From the NCBI GenBank assembly GCA_035253585.1, contig DATFBY010000125.1, positions 6,246 through 70,245 of the forward strand: a DNA stretch of 64,000 bases. The letters run 5' to 3'. Numbering within the stretch: position 1 is the first letter of the stretch; each line of letters begins with the position of its first letter. The notes under the pieces were generated by a model. That model had not been told where the DNA came from, made no database searches, and was given only the letters and a program-made list of their open reading frames with translations. The stretch comes from DATFBY01 sp035253585. GTDB lineage: Bacteria > Gemmatimonadota > Gemmatimonadetes > Gemmatimonadales > Gemmatimonadaceae. Positions 36,872-46,700 of this stretch are shown here, piece after piece. The translations under genes and the position numbers were made by a program.

Positions 36872-36986
36872 GCGGGAAGCAGAAAGCGGGAAGCGGGAAG
36901 CGGGAAGCGGGAAGCGCGGGCGGAAACGGTACTCGTCAGGTGTGCCGGGCAGTCGCTTCCCGCTTCCCGCTTCCCGCTTCCCGCTG
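36872..36986. repeat. Heptamer-array hairpin element E6 (GGAAGCG arms, centre type A)
   Basis: Left arm 36872-36917 with up to five GGAAGCG units, the largest array here; right arm 36955-36986 with complementary TTCCCGC units. The centre reads GGAAACGGTACTCGTCAGG, then TGTGCCG, as in E4. It starts 3 bases after the flavoprotein stop and meets the convergent lipoprotein gene. Confidence 0.87.
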
Positions 36987-36996
36987 CAAGCTTCCC

Positions 36997-37434
36997 CTAC
37001 CTCATCACACTGTACAACTGCGTCCCCGCAATCCCCCACCGCATCGCCACCAGTTGGTGCAGTGGGTAATCGGCGGACATCAGCACACCGCTGCGCGCGT
37101 TGAGGCGACCTCCGCCGGGTGCGACCGCGCCGATGGGAACGACGGACAGCGCGAGCGGCTCGTGGCGATCGACGGTGAAGCCGGGCGGGAGACGAAGTCG
37201 TACGGTCTCGGCCGGTTGTACGCGACCGAGCATCCAGTCCGACGCCGCGCTCACCAGGTACACACGCACGACACCGTTGGTCGTGTTCTCGAAGCTGATC
37301 GTCTGCGGTTCAGGGCTCAACGTGCTCGGCGCACCCACTGGCGCGCAGGCAACGAGCAACATCGAGAGGGCCATGGCGAGTAGAGCAATCCGCGCGTCGA
37401 CACGCGCGGCAGCATATGACCGCGGTGCGTACAT
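36997..37434 (-). CDS. Predicted lipoprotein, unknown function
   Basis: About 145 residues. Signal ALLAMALSMLLVAC gives a lipidated Cys. The mature part (ISFENTTNGVVRVYLVSAASDWMLGRV) is beta-rich with no recognised domain. Start 37434 is decided by an excellent GGAGGT 6 bases upstream. It has no co-directional neighbours and lies between elements E6 and E7. Confidence 0.78.
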   Translation of the reverse strand: MYAPRSYAAARVDARIALLAMALSMLLVACAPVGAPSTLSPEPQTISFENTTNGVVRVYLVSAASDWMLGRVQPAETVRLRLPPGFTVDRHEPLALSVVPIGAVAPGGGRLNARSGVLMSADYPLHQLVAMRWGIAGTQLYSVMR

Positions 37435-37586
37435 AGTGCACCTCCAGGTGACCACGGCACCCCAGCGCCGAGAATCTCTCGTCGCTCGCGAGCGCCGCCT
37501 CTCGAGTTAGAGACCATCCCTACGAGAACGGTTGGTCCCTGGAGACGCGGGATTGTGTGAGGAATTGGTATCGGGGGAGCGTTACA

Positions 37587-37686
37587 TCGAGATTCGAAAT
37601 TCGAGATTCCAGATTCGCAAGGACACAGCTAACGACCTCCGAATCCGCCTTTCCGAATCTCGAATCTCGAATCTCGAATCTCGAAG
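37587..37686. repeat. Heptamer-array hairpin element E7 (GAGATTC arms, inverted centre type A)
   Basis: Left arm 37587-37618 with GAGATTC-like units, right arm 37652-37686 with complementary units. The centre is in reverse orientation: read on the minus strand it gives GGCGGATTCGGAGGTCGTTA, then GCTGTGTCC. It begins 1 base after the TAG of the permease gene (minus strand). Confidence 0.85.
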
Positions 37687-38607
37687 CTACTCGTATACGA
37701 CTCTCGGATCACTCTTCGCATACGCCAGATCCGTCAACAGATTCACGAGCACGAACATCACGCTCATGAACAACACCGTCCCCTGGATCGCCGGGAGATC
37801 GCGGCGGGCAATGGCGTTCACCACGTAGCGCCCGAGGCCGGGCCAGCTGAACACCGTCTCGGTGAGGATGCTCCCGGTGAGATAGTATCCGAAGTCGAGC
37901 CCGAGCACGGTGATCACCGGAATGAGCGCGTTGCGCAGCGCGTGCCTGACGAGTACGGCGCGCTCTCGAAGCCCCTTGGCGCGGGCCGTGCGCACGTATT
38001 CGCTGCCTAGCACCTCGAGCATCGCCGATCGCGTCATGCGCGCCAGAAAGGCGATCGAGCGCGAGCCGAGCGCCAGCGCGGGAAGGACGAGATACTTCAG
38101 GCCGCCGTACCCGGAGGGAGGCAGCCAACGCAGCGTCACGGCGAACAGCACGATCAGGATGAGCCCGACCCAGTACACCGGGAACGAGATTCCGAGATAC
38201 GTCACGCCGAGCGCGGCACGATCGAGCCAGCTCCCCGGATGACGCGCCGTGAGCACGCCGACGGTGATGCCAATGACCGCCGCCAACGCCATTGCGGCGA
38301 ACGCCAGCTGCAGCGTCTTCGGAAAACGCTCGGCGATGTCGCGGGTGATCGGACGGCCGGTGATGTAGGAGTTGCCGAGATCGCCGCGCACCACGCCGCC
38401 CGCGTAATGCGCGAACTGCGCGTACAGCGGCTCGTCCAGCTTCAGCTCGGCCCGTAAGCGCGCGATCGTCTCGGCGTCGGCGCGCTCGCCGACCATCTCC
38501 ATCACCGGATCGCCCGGCGCGACGTACAGCAGGAGAAACGTCACCACCAACACGCCGGCCAACGTCGGAATTGCGAGCAGCAGCCGGCGTGTCAGAAAAG
38601 AGATCAC
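37687..38607 (-). CDS. Peptide/nickel ABC transporter permease (DppB/OppB type)
   Basis: 306 residues, six hydrophobic helices. The N-terminal RRLLLAIPTLAGVLVVTFLL and the conserved cytoplasmic loop EYVRTARAKGLRERAVLVRHALRNALIP (the EAA-type ATPase contact) identify the DppB type. A functional importer also needs a DppC partner and ATPase genes; none lies here. It follows the binding protein gene by 15 bases. Confidence 0.92.
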   Translation of the reverse strand: MISFLTRRLLLAIPTLAGVLVVTFLLLYVAPGDPVMEMVGERADAETIARLRAELKLDEPLYAQFAHYAGGVVRGDLGNSYITGRPITRDIAERFPKTLQLAFAAMALAAVIGITVGVLTARHPGSWLDRAALGVTYLGISFPVYWVGLILIVLFAVTLRWLPPSGYGGLKYLVLPALALGSRSIAFLARMTRSAMLEVLGSEYVRTARAKGLRERAVLVRHALRNALIPVITVLGLDFGYYLTGSILTETVFSWPGLGRYVVNAIARRDLPAIQGTVLFMSVMFVLVNLLTDLAYAKSDPRVVYE

Positions 38608-38622
38608 CAGGTCACCACGTCA

Positions 38623-40188
38623 TCAGCGCGCGATCGAGGCGTCCGTCCACCGCTGACCGTTGAAGATCACCGGCACCTTGAAGTCGCGGAGCCACGGCTG
38701 AACCGCGAACAGCTCCTCGTAGAAAACGAGAAATACCATCGGCGCATCGGCGAACGCCGTCGAGTCCGCCTGACGATACAGCGCGATGCGCCGTGCGTCG
38801 TCCAGCTCGCGACGCGACGCGGTCACCAGACTATCGTAGCGCGGATTCGTGTAGAACGACGTGTTGCCGCCGACGCCGACGTTGTCCGAGTGCAGCAGCG
38901 GATACAGAAAGTTCTCGGCGTCCGGATAGTCGGCGAACCAGTCCTTGAGGTAGAGATCCAGCTCGCCCTTGAAGGCGGCGGCGCGCGCGGCGTTCGCGTC
39001 ACGCTGCACCAGTCGAGCGCGGATCCCTGCTTCGCCGAGATAGGCCTGAATCGTCTGCGCCGCGCGGACGAAGGTCGGCTCCTGCGAGTGCCAAAGCTCC
39101 ACGTCGATGCCGTTCGGATGTCCTGCCTCAGTGAGGAGCTGCCGCGCCCGCGCTACGTCGTGCGCGTACGGGGCTCTCGATGTATCGGCGCCCGGAAGCG
39201 TCGGAGGGATCACCCCCGCGGCGCGGCGTCCGCGCCCGCCGAGCAGAGTTTGCAGCATTGCCTGGACGTCGACGGCGTGGTTGATCGCCTGCCTAACGCG
39301 AACGTCGCTGAGCGGACCGCGCTTCGTATTGATCACCACGTACCACAGTCGCAACCCCGGCACCGACTGGAGACGTTCCTTACGTCCATCGGTGTTGCGC
39401 CACTGCGCCGTCTCGGCTTCCGGAATGTCGAGCAGGTCGACGTTGCCCGTTTCGTACTCGGCGACCGCGGTGCTCGGCTCGGCGATGATGCGCGCTCGCA
39501 AAGAATCCTCTTTCGGCGCTCCACCGAAATACTCTTGGTTCCGCGCGAAAAGCAGATAGTCATCGTGCCGCCACTCGACGAACCGCCACGGGCCAGTGCC
39601 GATCGGACGCTCGGAGAAATCCGCGCCGACCGAGTCCGGTACGATCATCGTGATCGGCATGGCGAGGAGCTTCGGAAAGATCGCGAAAGCCGTGTCGAGT
39701 CGGATACGGATCGTCGAGTCATCGACCGCTTCGAGACCGCCGATGCGACGCACGCGTCCCGCGGCAAAATCGCGTGCGCCACTGATCGGATACAGCGGCC
39801 ATCCTCGCGCGCCGCCAGCACTCGGATCGAGCACCCGCTCGTACGAGCGCACGACAGACCGCGCAGTGAAGGGACGTCCGTCGTGAAAGCGGACACCGCG
39901 GCGAAGATGAAAGACATACTCGCGTCCGTCGCTCGACACATCCCAGCGCTCTGCCAGCCCTGGCTGCAGCGAGCCGTCGGGAGCGAACCGCGTGAGTCCG
40001 TCGAAGACGTATCCGACCGCTCTTCCGGAAGGAACGTCGACCGCGCGCGCCGGGTCGAGCGTTCTCGGATCGTAACGATCACGCGAGTCGACGAGTGTGC
40101 GCCGCTCGGGTGCTGTGTTTTCGCCCCCGCATCCTGCCGCGATGAGCAGCGCGACGAGCAGGCATGGGCGGCACTGGGAGATGTGCAT
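38623..40188 (-). CDS. Peptide ABC transporter substrate-binding lipoprotein (SBP_bac_5)
   Basis: 521 residues. Signal LLVALLIAAGC gives lipid-anchored Cys. SBP_bac_5 features: LAERWDVSSDGREYVFHLRRGVRFHDGRPF, IGTGPWRFVEW and the DWFADYPDAENFLYPL segment near the C-terminus. It delivers oligopeptides or nickel-like ligands to the permease encoded next. Divergent from the REC-GGDEF gene at 40285. Confidence 0.92.
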   Translation of the reverse strand: MHISQCRPCLLVALLIAAGCGGENTAPERRTLVDSRDRYDPRTLDPARAVDVPSGRAVGYVFDGLTRFAPDGSLQPGLAERWDVSSDGREYVFHLRRGVRFHDGRPFTARSVVRSYERVLDPSAGGARGWPLYPISGARDFAAGRVRRIGGLEAVDDSTIRIRLDTAFAIFPKLLAMPITMIVPDSVGADFSERPIGTGPWRFVEWRHDDYLLFARNQEYFGGAPKEDSLRARIIAEPSTAVAEYETGNVDLLDIPEAETAQWRNTDGRKERLQSVPGLRLWYVVINTKRGPLSDVRVRQAINHAVDVQAMLQTLLGGRGRRAAGVIPPTLPGADTSRAPYAHDVARARQLLTEAGHPNGIDVELWHSQEPTFVRAAQTIQAYLGEAGIRARLVQRDANAARAAAFKGELDLYLKDWFADYPDAENFLYPLLHSDNVGVGGNTSFYTNPRYDSLVTASRRELDDARRIALYRQADSTAFADAPMVFLVFYEELFAVQPWLRDFKVPVIFNGQRWTDASIAR

Positions 40189-40284
40189 GGAATGACGACG
40201 ACGCAGCGCCCCAGGCGCTATGCATAACGTTGACAGCAGAGCGAAAACGCGTGAACTTATTTGGTCTTAAGCCAAGCGTCAATC

Positions 40285-41205
40285 GTGAGTTACCTGCTGT
40301 GCGTCGACGACAACGAGGACATGCGCCTCATGGTGCGCGAGGTCCTCGAATCGGCGGGGCACGAGGTCAGTCTTGCACCGGACGGGATCGCCGCGCTGAT
40401 CAGAATTCAGGAGCGCGAGCCTGATCTTCTCGTACTCGATCTCGTGATGCCGGGGATGACCGGCATCGACGTGTGTCGAGCGGTCAAGCGCAACCCGTTC
40501 ACGGCTCGCATCCCCGTGCTCATGCTCACCGCGCGTGAAGACATCGAGCACAAAGTGGCGGCGTTCGAAGCGGGTGCCGACGACTACCTCGCCAAACCCT
40601 TCGATCCGCGCGAGCTGCGCGCGCGTGTCGTCGCTCTCTTACGAATCGTCCGACGAGAGGGGGACCGCAATCCGACCAGCGGACTGCCCGGCGGCCAGGC
40701 CATCGAGGACGAGATCGAGCGGCGCGGGCGGACGGGAAAACCCTTCGCCGTCTGCTACATCGACCTCGACAACTTCAAGCCGTTCGCCGACACCTTCGGC
40801 TTCACCGTGGCCGACACGGTGATCCGGGAGATGGGCTCCGCGATTCGCGGTGCGCTTGGAGAGAAGGGCGGTGTCAACGACTTCGTCGGCCACATCGGCG
40901 GCGACGACTTCATCGTGGTCACCGACCTGGATCGCGCCGAGCCGCTGGCGGCGGCGTGCGGTCGCCGCTTCGTCGAAGTGCTCGAGCGAACGCTGGGGCA
41001 GGACGCCTTGAAGAAAGGCGGATTCATCGGGGTAGATCGCGACGGCCGCGCGCGCGAATTTCCGCTCGCCAGCCTCTCCGTCGCGGTGTTGCAAGTCACG
41101 CCGGACCGTTGGATCTCGGTCGGACACATCGGCGCGCTGGCCGCCGAGGTGAAGCGACGGGCGAAGCAACGGGGCGCAGGCACCATTCTGATTCACGCGG
41201 TGTAA
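40285..41205 (+). CDS. Response regulator with GGDEF-type domain
   Basis: About 306 residues. Receiver domain with VDDNEDM and phospho-Asp in LLVLDLVMPGM, Thr and Lys positions present (MLTAR, LAKPFDP). The C-terminal cyclase-like domain has DLDNFKPFADTFG and the signature HIGGDDFIVV. GGDDF is a variant of GG(D/E)EF, so activity is possible but unproven. GTG 40285 begins right at the receiver strand; ATG-like upstream start is poor. A hairpin at 41218 follows. Confidence 0.8.
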   Translation: MSYLLCVDDNEDMRLMVREVLESAGHEVSLAPDGIAALIRIQEREPDLLVLDLVMPGMTGIDVCRAVKRNPFTARIPVLMLTAREDIEHKVAAFEAGADDYLAKPFDPRELRARVVALLRIVRREGDRNPTSGLPGGQAIEDEIERRGRTGKPFAVCYIDLDNFKPFADTFGFTVADTVIREMGSAIRGALGEKGGVNDFVGHIGGDDFIVVTDLDRAEPLAAACGRRFVEVLERTLGQDALKKGGFIGVDRDGRAREFPLASLSVAVLQVTPDRWISVGHIGALAAEVKRRAKQRGAGTILIHAV

Positions 41206-41217
41206 AGCAGGGGACAC

Positions 41218-41242
41218 CGCCGCCGCCCGAAGGTCGGCGGCG
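41218..41242 (+). terminator. Weak hairpin after the REC-GGDEF gene
   Basis: CGCCGCC (41218-41224) pairs with GGCGGCG (41236-41242), followed by TTTCTTC. A short stem with a modest T-run; it may attenuate rather than stop transcription, since the next gene starts 29 bases on. Confidence 0.55.
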
Positions 41243-41270
41243 TTTCTTCACGCGAGGGTTGGGAACTGGA

Positions 41271-41519
41271 ATGCAGGAGCGAGATGGGTTGCCGCGCAGG
41301 CCGCCGGTCTACTACTACCGGAAGCCTCTCACGTTGACTGAGCAGTTGCCGGCGATCGGCGTCGCCATCGGAGCCGGCATGGCCGCGTTTTACATTGCTC
41401 GCCTCTTCCTTCAGCGCACTCCACTCCACACGACCAAGAAGCTGCCGCGGACGCCGCCCCCTGCACTCGCCGACCGGCCGCCTCAACGCGCCATACGCAG
41501 CGTTCGCCCGGCAGGATGA
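41271..41519 (+). CDS. Small membrane protein before the Omp85 gene
   Basis: 82 residues: a hydrophilic start, one hydrophobic helix (LPAIGVAIGAGMAAFYIARLF) and a Pro/Arg/Lys tail. Its TGA overlaps the next gene's ATG (ATGA), implying coupled translation with the Omp85 gene. No family recognised. ATG 41271 with GGAA upstream. Coupling and spacing argue that it is real; it may be an accessory to outer-membrane protein assembly. Confidence 0.6.
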   Translation: MQERDGLPRRPPVYYYRKPLTLTEQLPAIGVAIGAGMAAFYIARLFLQRTPLHTTKKLPRTPPPALADRPPQRAIRSVRPAG

Positions 41520-43774
41520 TCTCGAGCCTCCAACTTCTCCGCCGCGCTGCGATTCTCCTCGCCATGCTCAGCGCTTCGGCGGGGGCGACGGAGGCGGCAG
41601 CGCAGGACCTGATCTGCGATCCGGGCGACGTCGAGGTGAAGGGCGTGGAGTTCGACGGCAATCAGCGATTCCGCGATGCCGATCTCTCCAACGCCATCGC
41701 CACCACGCCGTCCAGCTTTCTGCGTCGTATCGGCATACCGGTCGGCCGGCGGCGCTGCCTCGACACGCTCGAGTTCCGGCGTGACATCTTCCGCCTCGCG
41801 TTCTTCTATCGGCAGCGCGGCTACTACAAGACGAAGGTCGAAGGCGCGACGCGCCCGCGCGGCACCGGCTCCGTCAGTGTGCTCTTCCGGATCAACGAAG
41901 GGCCGCCGGTGCTCATCGACTCGTTAGGCATCGCCGGGCTGGACTCGCTCCCCAATGGCCAGCGCTTCGAGCGCGTGATTCGGCCGCTCGACGGCGAGGT
42001 GTTCAACCGCCTGCGCGTGAACGCGCTCATCGACACCGTGATGTCGTTCCTCCGGAACGACGGCTACGCGCGCGCGCTCGATCCGTTGTTCAACTACACG
42101 GTGGACACGACGCGCAACCGCGCCGTCGTCGACCTCACGTTCGTGCCCGGCAGCCGATGGCGCATCGGCCAGATCAACATCCAGGTCGAGCCGGTCGACT
42201 CCGGAGATCGCGTGCAGATCCCGCCCAGCACGGTGAAAAACCTGCTGACATTTCGGGAGCGCGACGTCTACCGCGAGCGCGAGCTGCTGCAGAGCCAGCG
42301 GACACTCTATCAAACCGAGGCATACCGGCTCGTGCAGATCCAGCTCGCGCCGGATAGCCTCCAGCCTAACAATCACGACTCGCTGCGCGTGCTCGTCGAT
42401 TTGGCGGAATCGCAGATGCATTCGGTGCGGCTGGGCGCGGGCTGGGCGACGCTCGATTGCTTCCGTACACAGGGCCGCTTCACCCACCGGAATTTCCTGG
42501 GAGGCGCGCGCCGCCTCGAGCTGACCGCGCGTCTGTCGAAGATCGGGATTGGCGAGCCGCTCGACGGTGCCGAAGGGTTGTGCCGGCCGATCCGCGACGA
42601 TCCGTTCAGCGAGCGCATGAATTACTACGGCAGCGTGAACCTGCGGCCCCCTACGTTTTTCGGGCCGCGGAACACGCCGTCGTTCACCCTGTACAGCGAG
42701 CGCCGCTCGGAGTTCAAGGCGTATTTGCGCGAGGTCAGCGTCGGCGGCCTAGCGTCGGTCACGCGTGAGGTGCAGCCGCGGACGCCCTTTACGCTCTCGT
42801 ACCAGTTCGAGTACGGCCGCACGCAGGCGGAGGATGCGATCTTCTGCTCGATCTTCAACGTCTGCACGCTCGAGGACATCACCCGTCTCCAGGAGCGAAA
42901 CGAGCTGCACGCGGTCTCGCTCACCACGTTGCGCGATCGAACCAACAATCCGTTCGATCCCTCGCACGGCTCTCATCTGCGAACCGACATTCGGTGGGTG
43001 TCGAGCAACATCGGTGAAGGCGGCGCGGTGCGCTTCAACAAAGCGTTCGGCGAGTTCTCGGTCTATCGCCGATTCATCGGCTCCAGTGTGTTCGCGGCGC
43101 GCCTCCAGTTAGGCGGCATCTTCAATTCGACGTCGTTCGACGCGGCCACCGTCTTCGTTCCCCCGCAAGAACGCCTCTACGGCGGTGGACCGAACTCGGT
43201 GCGCGGCTTCGCGCAGAATCAGCTCGGCCCACTGGTGTATGTGTTCCAGGAGCAGGACCGCGAGGCGATCGACAGCATCATCGTCGCCGGCGAAAAGCGC
43301 TACTTCGTCGATCCCGATGCGACGCCGTCGCGCATCTCGCCGACCGGCGGGAACACGCTCGTCACTGGTACCGCCGAGCTTCGCTGGCGCGGTCCATTTT
43401 TGCGTGAGCTGGTGCAGTGGGCGGCGTTTGTGGACGCGGGGCAGGTGTGGAATCGTCCCGCGCAGGGATCTTCGCTCAGCGATCTCCGCATCACGCCGGG
43501 CGCCGGCGTGCGTGTGGGCTCGCCGGTCGGGCCGCTTCGATTGGACGTCGCCTACAACCGTTACGCGGCGCGTGCCGGGGCGGCCTACTTCGTCGGGCGA
43601 TTGAGCGACACGCCGGACTCGCCGCGGCGTCTACTTTGTGTGAGCCCTGGCAACACGTTGCCGAATGGGCAGGCCGTCGGATCGGAGTCCTGTCCGGAGA
43701 CGTTCGCGCCCGATCGAAACGACTCCTTCCTGTCGCGCCTGACGCTGCACTTCAGCATCGGGCAGGCCTTCTAG
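41516..43774 (+). CDS. Omp85-family outer-membrane assembly protein (TamA/BamA-like)
   Basis: 752 residues. A signal peptide (LLRRAAILLAMLSASAGATEAAAQ) is followed by POTRA-like repeats (VEFDGNQRFRDADLSNAIATT; SLGIAGLDSLP) and a ~400-residue barrel domain. The barrel carries the Omp85 hallmark GGGPNSVRGFAQNQLG (VRGF) and ends with an aromatic residue (FSIGQAF). The next gene is tamB-like, so it most likely acts as TamA or a BamA paralogue with TamB; the number of POTRA domains is not certain by eye. Confidence 0.9.
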   Translation: MISSLQLLRRAAILLAMLSASAGATEAAAQDLICDPGDVEVKGVEFDGNQRFRDADLSNAIATTPSSFLRRIGIPVGRRRCLDTLEFRRDIFRLAFFYRQRGYYKTKVEGATRPRGTGSVSVLFRINEGPPVLIDSLGIAGLDSLPNGQRFERVIRPLDGEVFNRLRVNALIDTVMSFLRNDGYARALDPLFNYTVDTTRNRAVVDLTFVPGSRWRIGQINIQVEPVDSGDRVQIPPSTVKNLLTFRERDVYRERELLQSQRTLYQTEAYRLVQIQLAPDSLQPNNHDSLRVLVDLAESQMHSVRLGAGWATLDCFRTQGRFTHRNFLGGARRLELTARLSKIGIGEPLDGAEGLCRPIRDDPFSERMNYYGSVNLRPPTFFGPRNTPSFTLYSERRSEFKAYLREVSVGGLASVTREVQPRTPFTLSYQFEYGRTQAEDAIFCSIFNVCTLEDITRLQERNELHAVSLTTLRDRTNNPFDPSHGSHLRTDIRWVSSNIGEGGAVRFNKAFGEFSVYRRFIGSSVFAARLQLGGIFNSTSFDAATVFVPPQERLYGGGPNSVRGFAQNQLGPLVYVFQEQDREAIDSIIVAGEKRYFVDPDATPSRISPTGGNTLVTGTAELRWRGPFLRELVQWAAFVDAGQVWNRPAQGSSLSDLRITPGAGVRVGSPVGPLRLDVAYNRYAARAGAAYFVGRLSDTPDSPRRLLCVSPGNTLPNGQAVGSESCPETFAPDRNDSFLSRLTLHFSIGQAF

Positions 43775-43778
43775 TCCG

Positions 43779-46700
43779 ATGACGCGGCGCCGGCTGGTCG
43801 CCCTGGTGAGCGCGAGCGTGATCCTGCTGATCACGCTCGTGATGGTCATCGCTTTCCTTACCGTGACGCAGACGGACTGGGGGCGCGAGCGCTTCGTGCG
43901 ACGCCTTGTACAGTCGCAGCTGACGTCGCGTATGAAGGGACGGGGGAGCATCTACATCGGCCGACTCGATGGCAGTCTGCTCACCGGCATCGTCGTCGAC
44001 AGCTTCGCAATTCGCGACGAGGAAGACTCGCTCTTCGTGAGTACGGGGCGCATCAGCGTCGGCTACGATCCGCGCGATCTGTTCGACCGGCGTCTACTCC
44101 TCTCTCGATTGGAGATCGAGCATCCGTACGTGAATCTGCGTCGCCACTCCGATGGCGTCTGGAACTTCAAGCGGATCTTTCCACCGGGTCAGCCCAAGCC
44201 GCGTACGCCCGAGCGTCGCTTCGGCGATTACATCGTGCTCGACAGCGTCGATCTCCGTAACGGCACGATCGTCCTCACCGAGCCGTGGCGCCCCGACACC
44301 TTTCTCACCGCCACGCAGAAGGACAGCGCGATCAACGCGGCGCTCAACTCGCAGACGCGCGAGATCAAGGAAACCGCCGAGGGGCTGAAGAAAACGTCGC
44401 GCTGGACGGAGCTCGACCTCATCGCGTCGTTCGTGCGCATCGCCGATCCGGACACCGCCGGCCAGTTCGTGGACATCGCCAAGCTCGATGTCGCGGAGTC
44501 CGATCCCCCGTTCGTGTTCAGCAATCTGCGCGGGCCCGTGAGCATCGTTCGCGACACGGTGCGGCTCGACGTGAAGCACTTCGATCTCCCGGCGTCGACC
44601 GGACGCGCGCGCGGGCTCGTCACGTGGAAGGGACCAGGTCCTACGCGCTACGACGTGCACGTGTGGGGCGACTCGGTCACCCTGAACGACATCAACTGGG
44701 TGTATCCGACGCTGCCGCGTGAAGGTGGCGGCAGCATGGAGCTGCACATCAAGAACGACGAGCGCAATCCGCGTGTGCTCAACTACGCGATCACGAAGAT
44801 GGACATGCGCGCGGCTTCGTCCCGCTTGTTAGGCGACATGACCTTCGGCGTCGGCGGCTCGATTCTGGTGATCAAGGATGTCGCGCTCACCGCCGACCCG
44901 GTCGACTTCGATCTCATTCGCGCGCTCAACGGCGAAGACTTCCCGGTCGACTGGCAGGGGACGATCACCGGTACGATCCGCGGCCCGGGTGGTCCGCTCA
45001 ACCGATGGGCCGTCACCGAGTCGCGCTTCGTCTTCCGCGACAAGCACGTACCCGGCGCCGTATCTCGCGGGCGCGCACGCGGCGGCCTCGACATCCGGGA
45101 CCCGGGAAACACGGTCTTCCGCGGGTTCGATCTCGAGTTCGAGGTCTTCGACCTGCGCACACCGCGCTTTCTATTCCCCGACTTCCCGCGCCTGAACGGT
45201 ACCGTCGCCGGCCGCGCGCGTCTCGATTCGGTATGGACTGACGTGCGCTTCGAGAACGCCGATCTCACGCACACCGACGGAGCGGGCCCGCAGACGCGCG
45301 CCACTGGCCGCGGCCGCCTCACGCTCGAGGAGCCGTCGATGCGCTTCGACGTCGATCTCGTCATGCAGCCGCTGGCTTTCACGACGATGGCGCGCTCGTA
45401 TCCGGCACTTCCGTTCCGCGGCTCGTTCGAGGGACCGCTGGTGGTGAGCGGAACGCTGGACGACATGCAGATGACCACGACGCTCACCGGCCCTGCCGGC
45501 ATGATGTCCGTCGATGGCCGATTCGACATGAGCGAGCCCGGCTACGCGATGATCGGCTCGGGGCGATTCGCTGATCTCGACGTGAGGTCGGTCATCGAAC
45601 GGCCTTCGCTCCCATACACGCGCCTGACGGGAGTATTCGGCGGCGACGTCCGCGGCGACTCGCTCGCCAACCTCGCCGGCACACTCGACCTGTCGCTCGA
45701 GCGTTCGCTGCTCGACAGCGTCCGGATCTATCCCTCCGCCGCGCGCCTCGCGTTTGGCGGCGGCAAAGTGATCGTCGACTCGCTCTTCCTCGAGAGCAGT
45801 CTGGCGACGCTGCTGGGAAAGGGTGCCTTCGGGCTGGCGCGCGGCGTCACCGATTCGCTTCGCTACACGATCAAGGTCGACTCGTTAGGCGCCATGCGGT
45901 CGTTGCTCGAGCGTCAGTCGCGGCCGATCGCGGTGGCTCTGGACTCTGCTGCCGCCCGTGCGCTGGGGGGCGCGGCCGCAAATGGAAACGCAAATGGCGC
46001 CGCCACCGACACGACCACCGACGAGCCTGACGACTCGCCGATGCTCGGCCGCTTTGTCGCCGAGGGGCTGCTCGGCGGAAACGTCGACACGATGCATACG
46101 CGCGGCCAGGTGACCGGAGGTGAGTTTCTGTTCGACGGTAGTGGAGCACGCGTCCTCAGCGGCGAGTACCGCTTCGAGGGGATGCCGGCCAACATGGTCG
46201 GTGTCGCGCAGCTCCGCGCCGATACCGTGCTCGCCGCGGGGATCGCGCTCCGCACGCTCGGCGCATCGCTCTCGGTGATCTCGCGCAATGCCGGGACCGT
46301 CAGCTTCGACATGGAAAGCGCGAACGGTGTCACCGGCGGTTCACGTATCGCGTACGCCATCACCGGCGACACCACACACGCACGGCTCGACACGCTCGGT
46401 CTCGTCCTGCCCAACAGCAAATGGTCGCTCCGCGCACCTGCCAACTTCGTATCGACGCGAGGCGGCCTCTTCCTCGACTCGTTGGCGATGCGAAGCGATC
46501 AGGGCGGCGCGGTGTCGCTCTATGGCGCGCTACCAACTACTGGGCCGCTCGCCATCGAGGCTCGCGTCGACAGCGTACAGCTCGCCGATCTCGGTGCACT
46601 GGTGCAGTCGCAGCGGCCTGCCGCCGGCCTGGTGTCGATGAATCTCGACATTACCGGAGAGCGCGCCCGCCCGGTGATGGAGCTCACGGCGGCTGCTGAT

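Noticed and set aside
38890..40227. 445-residue antisense frame over the binding protein gene
   Set aside because: Arg-rich shadow frame without family similarity.
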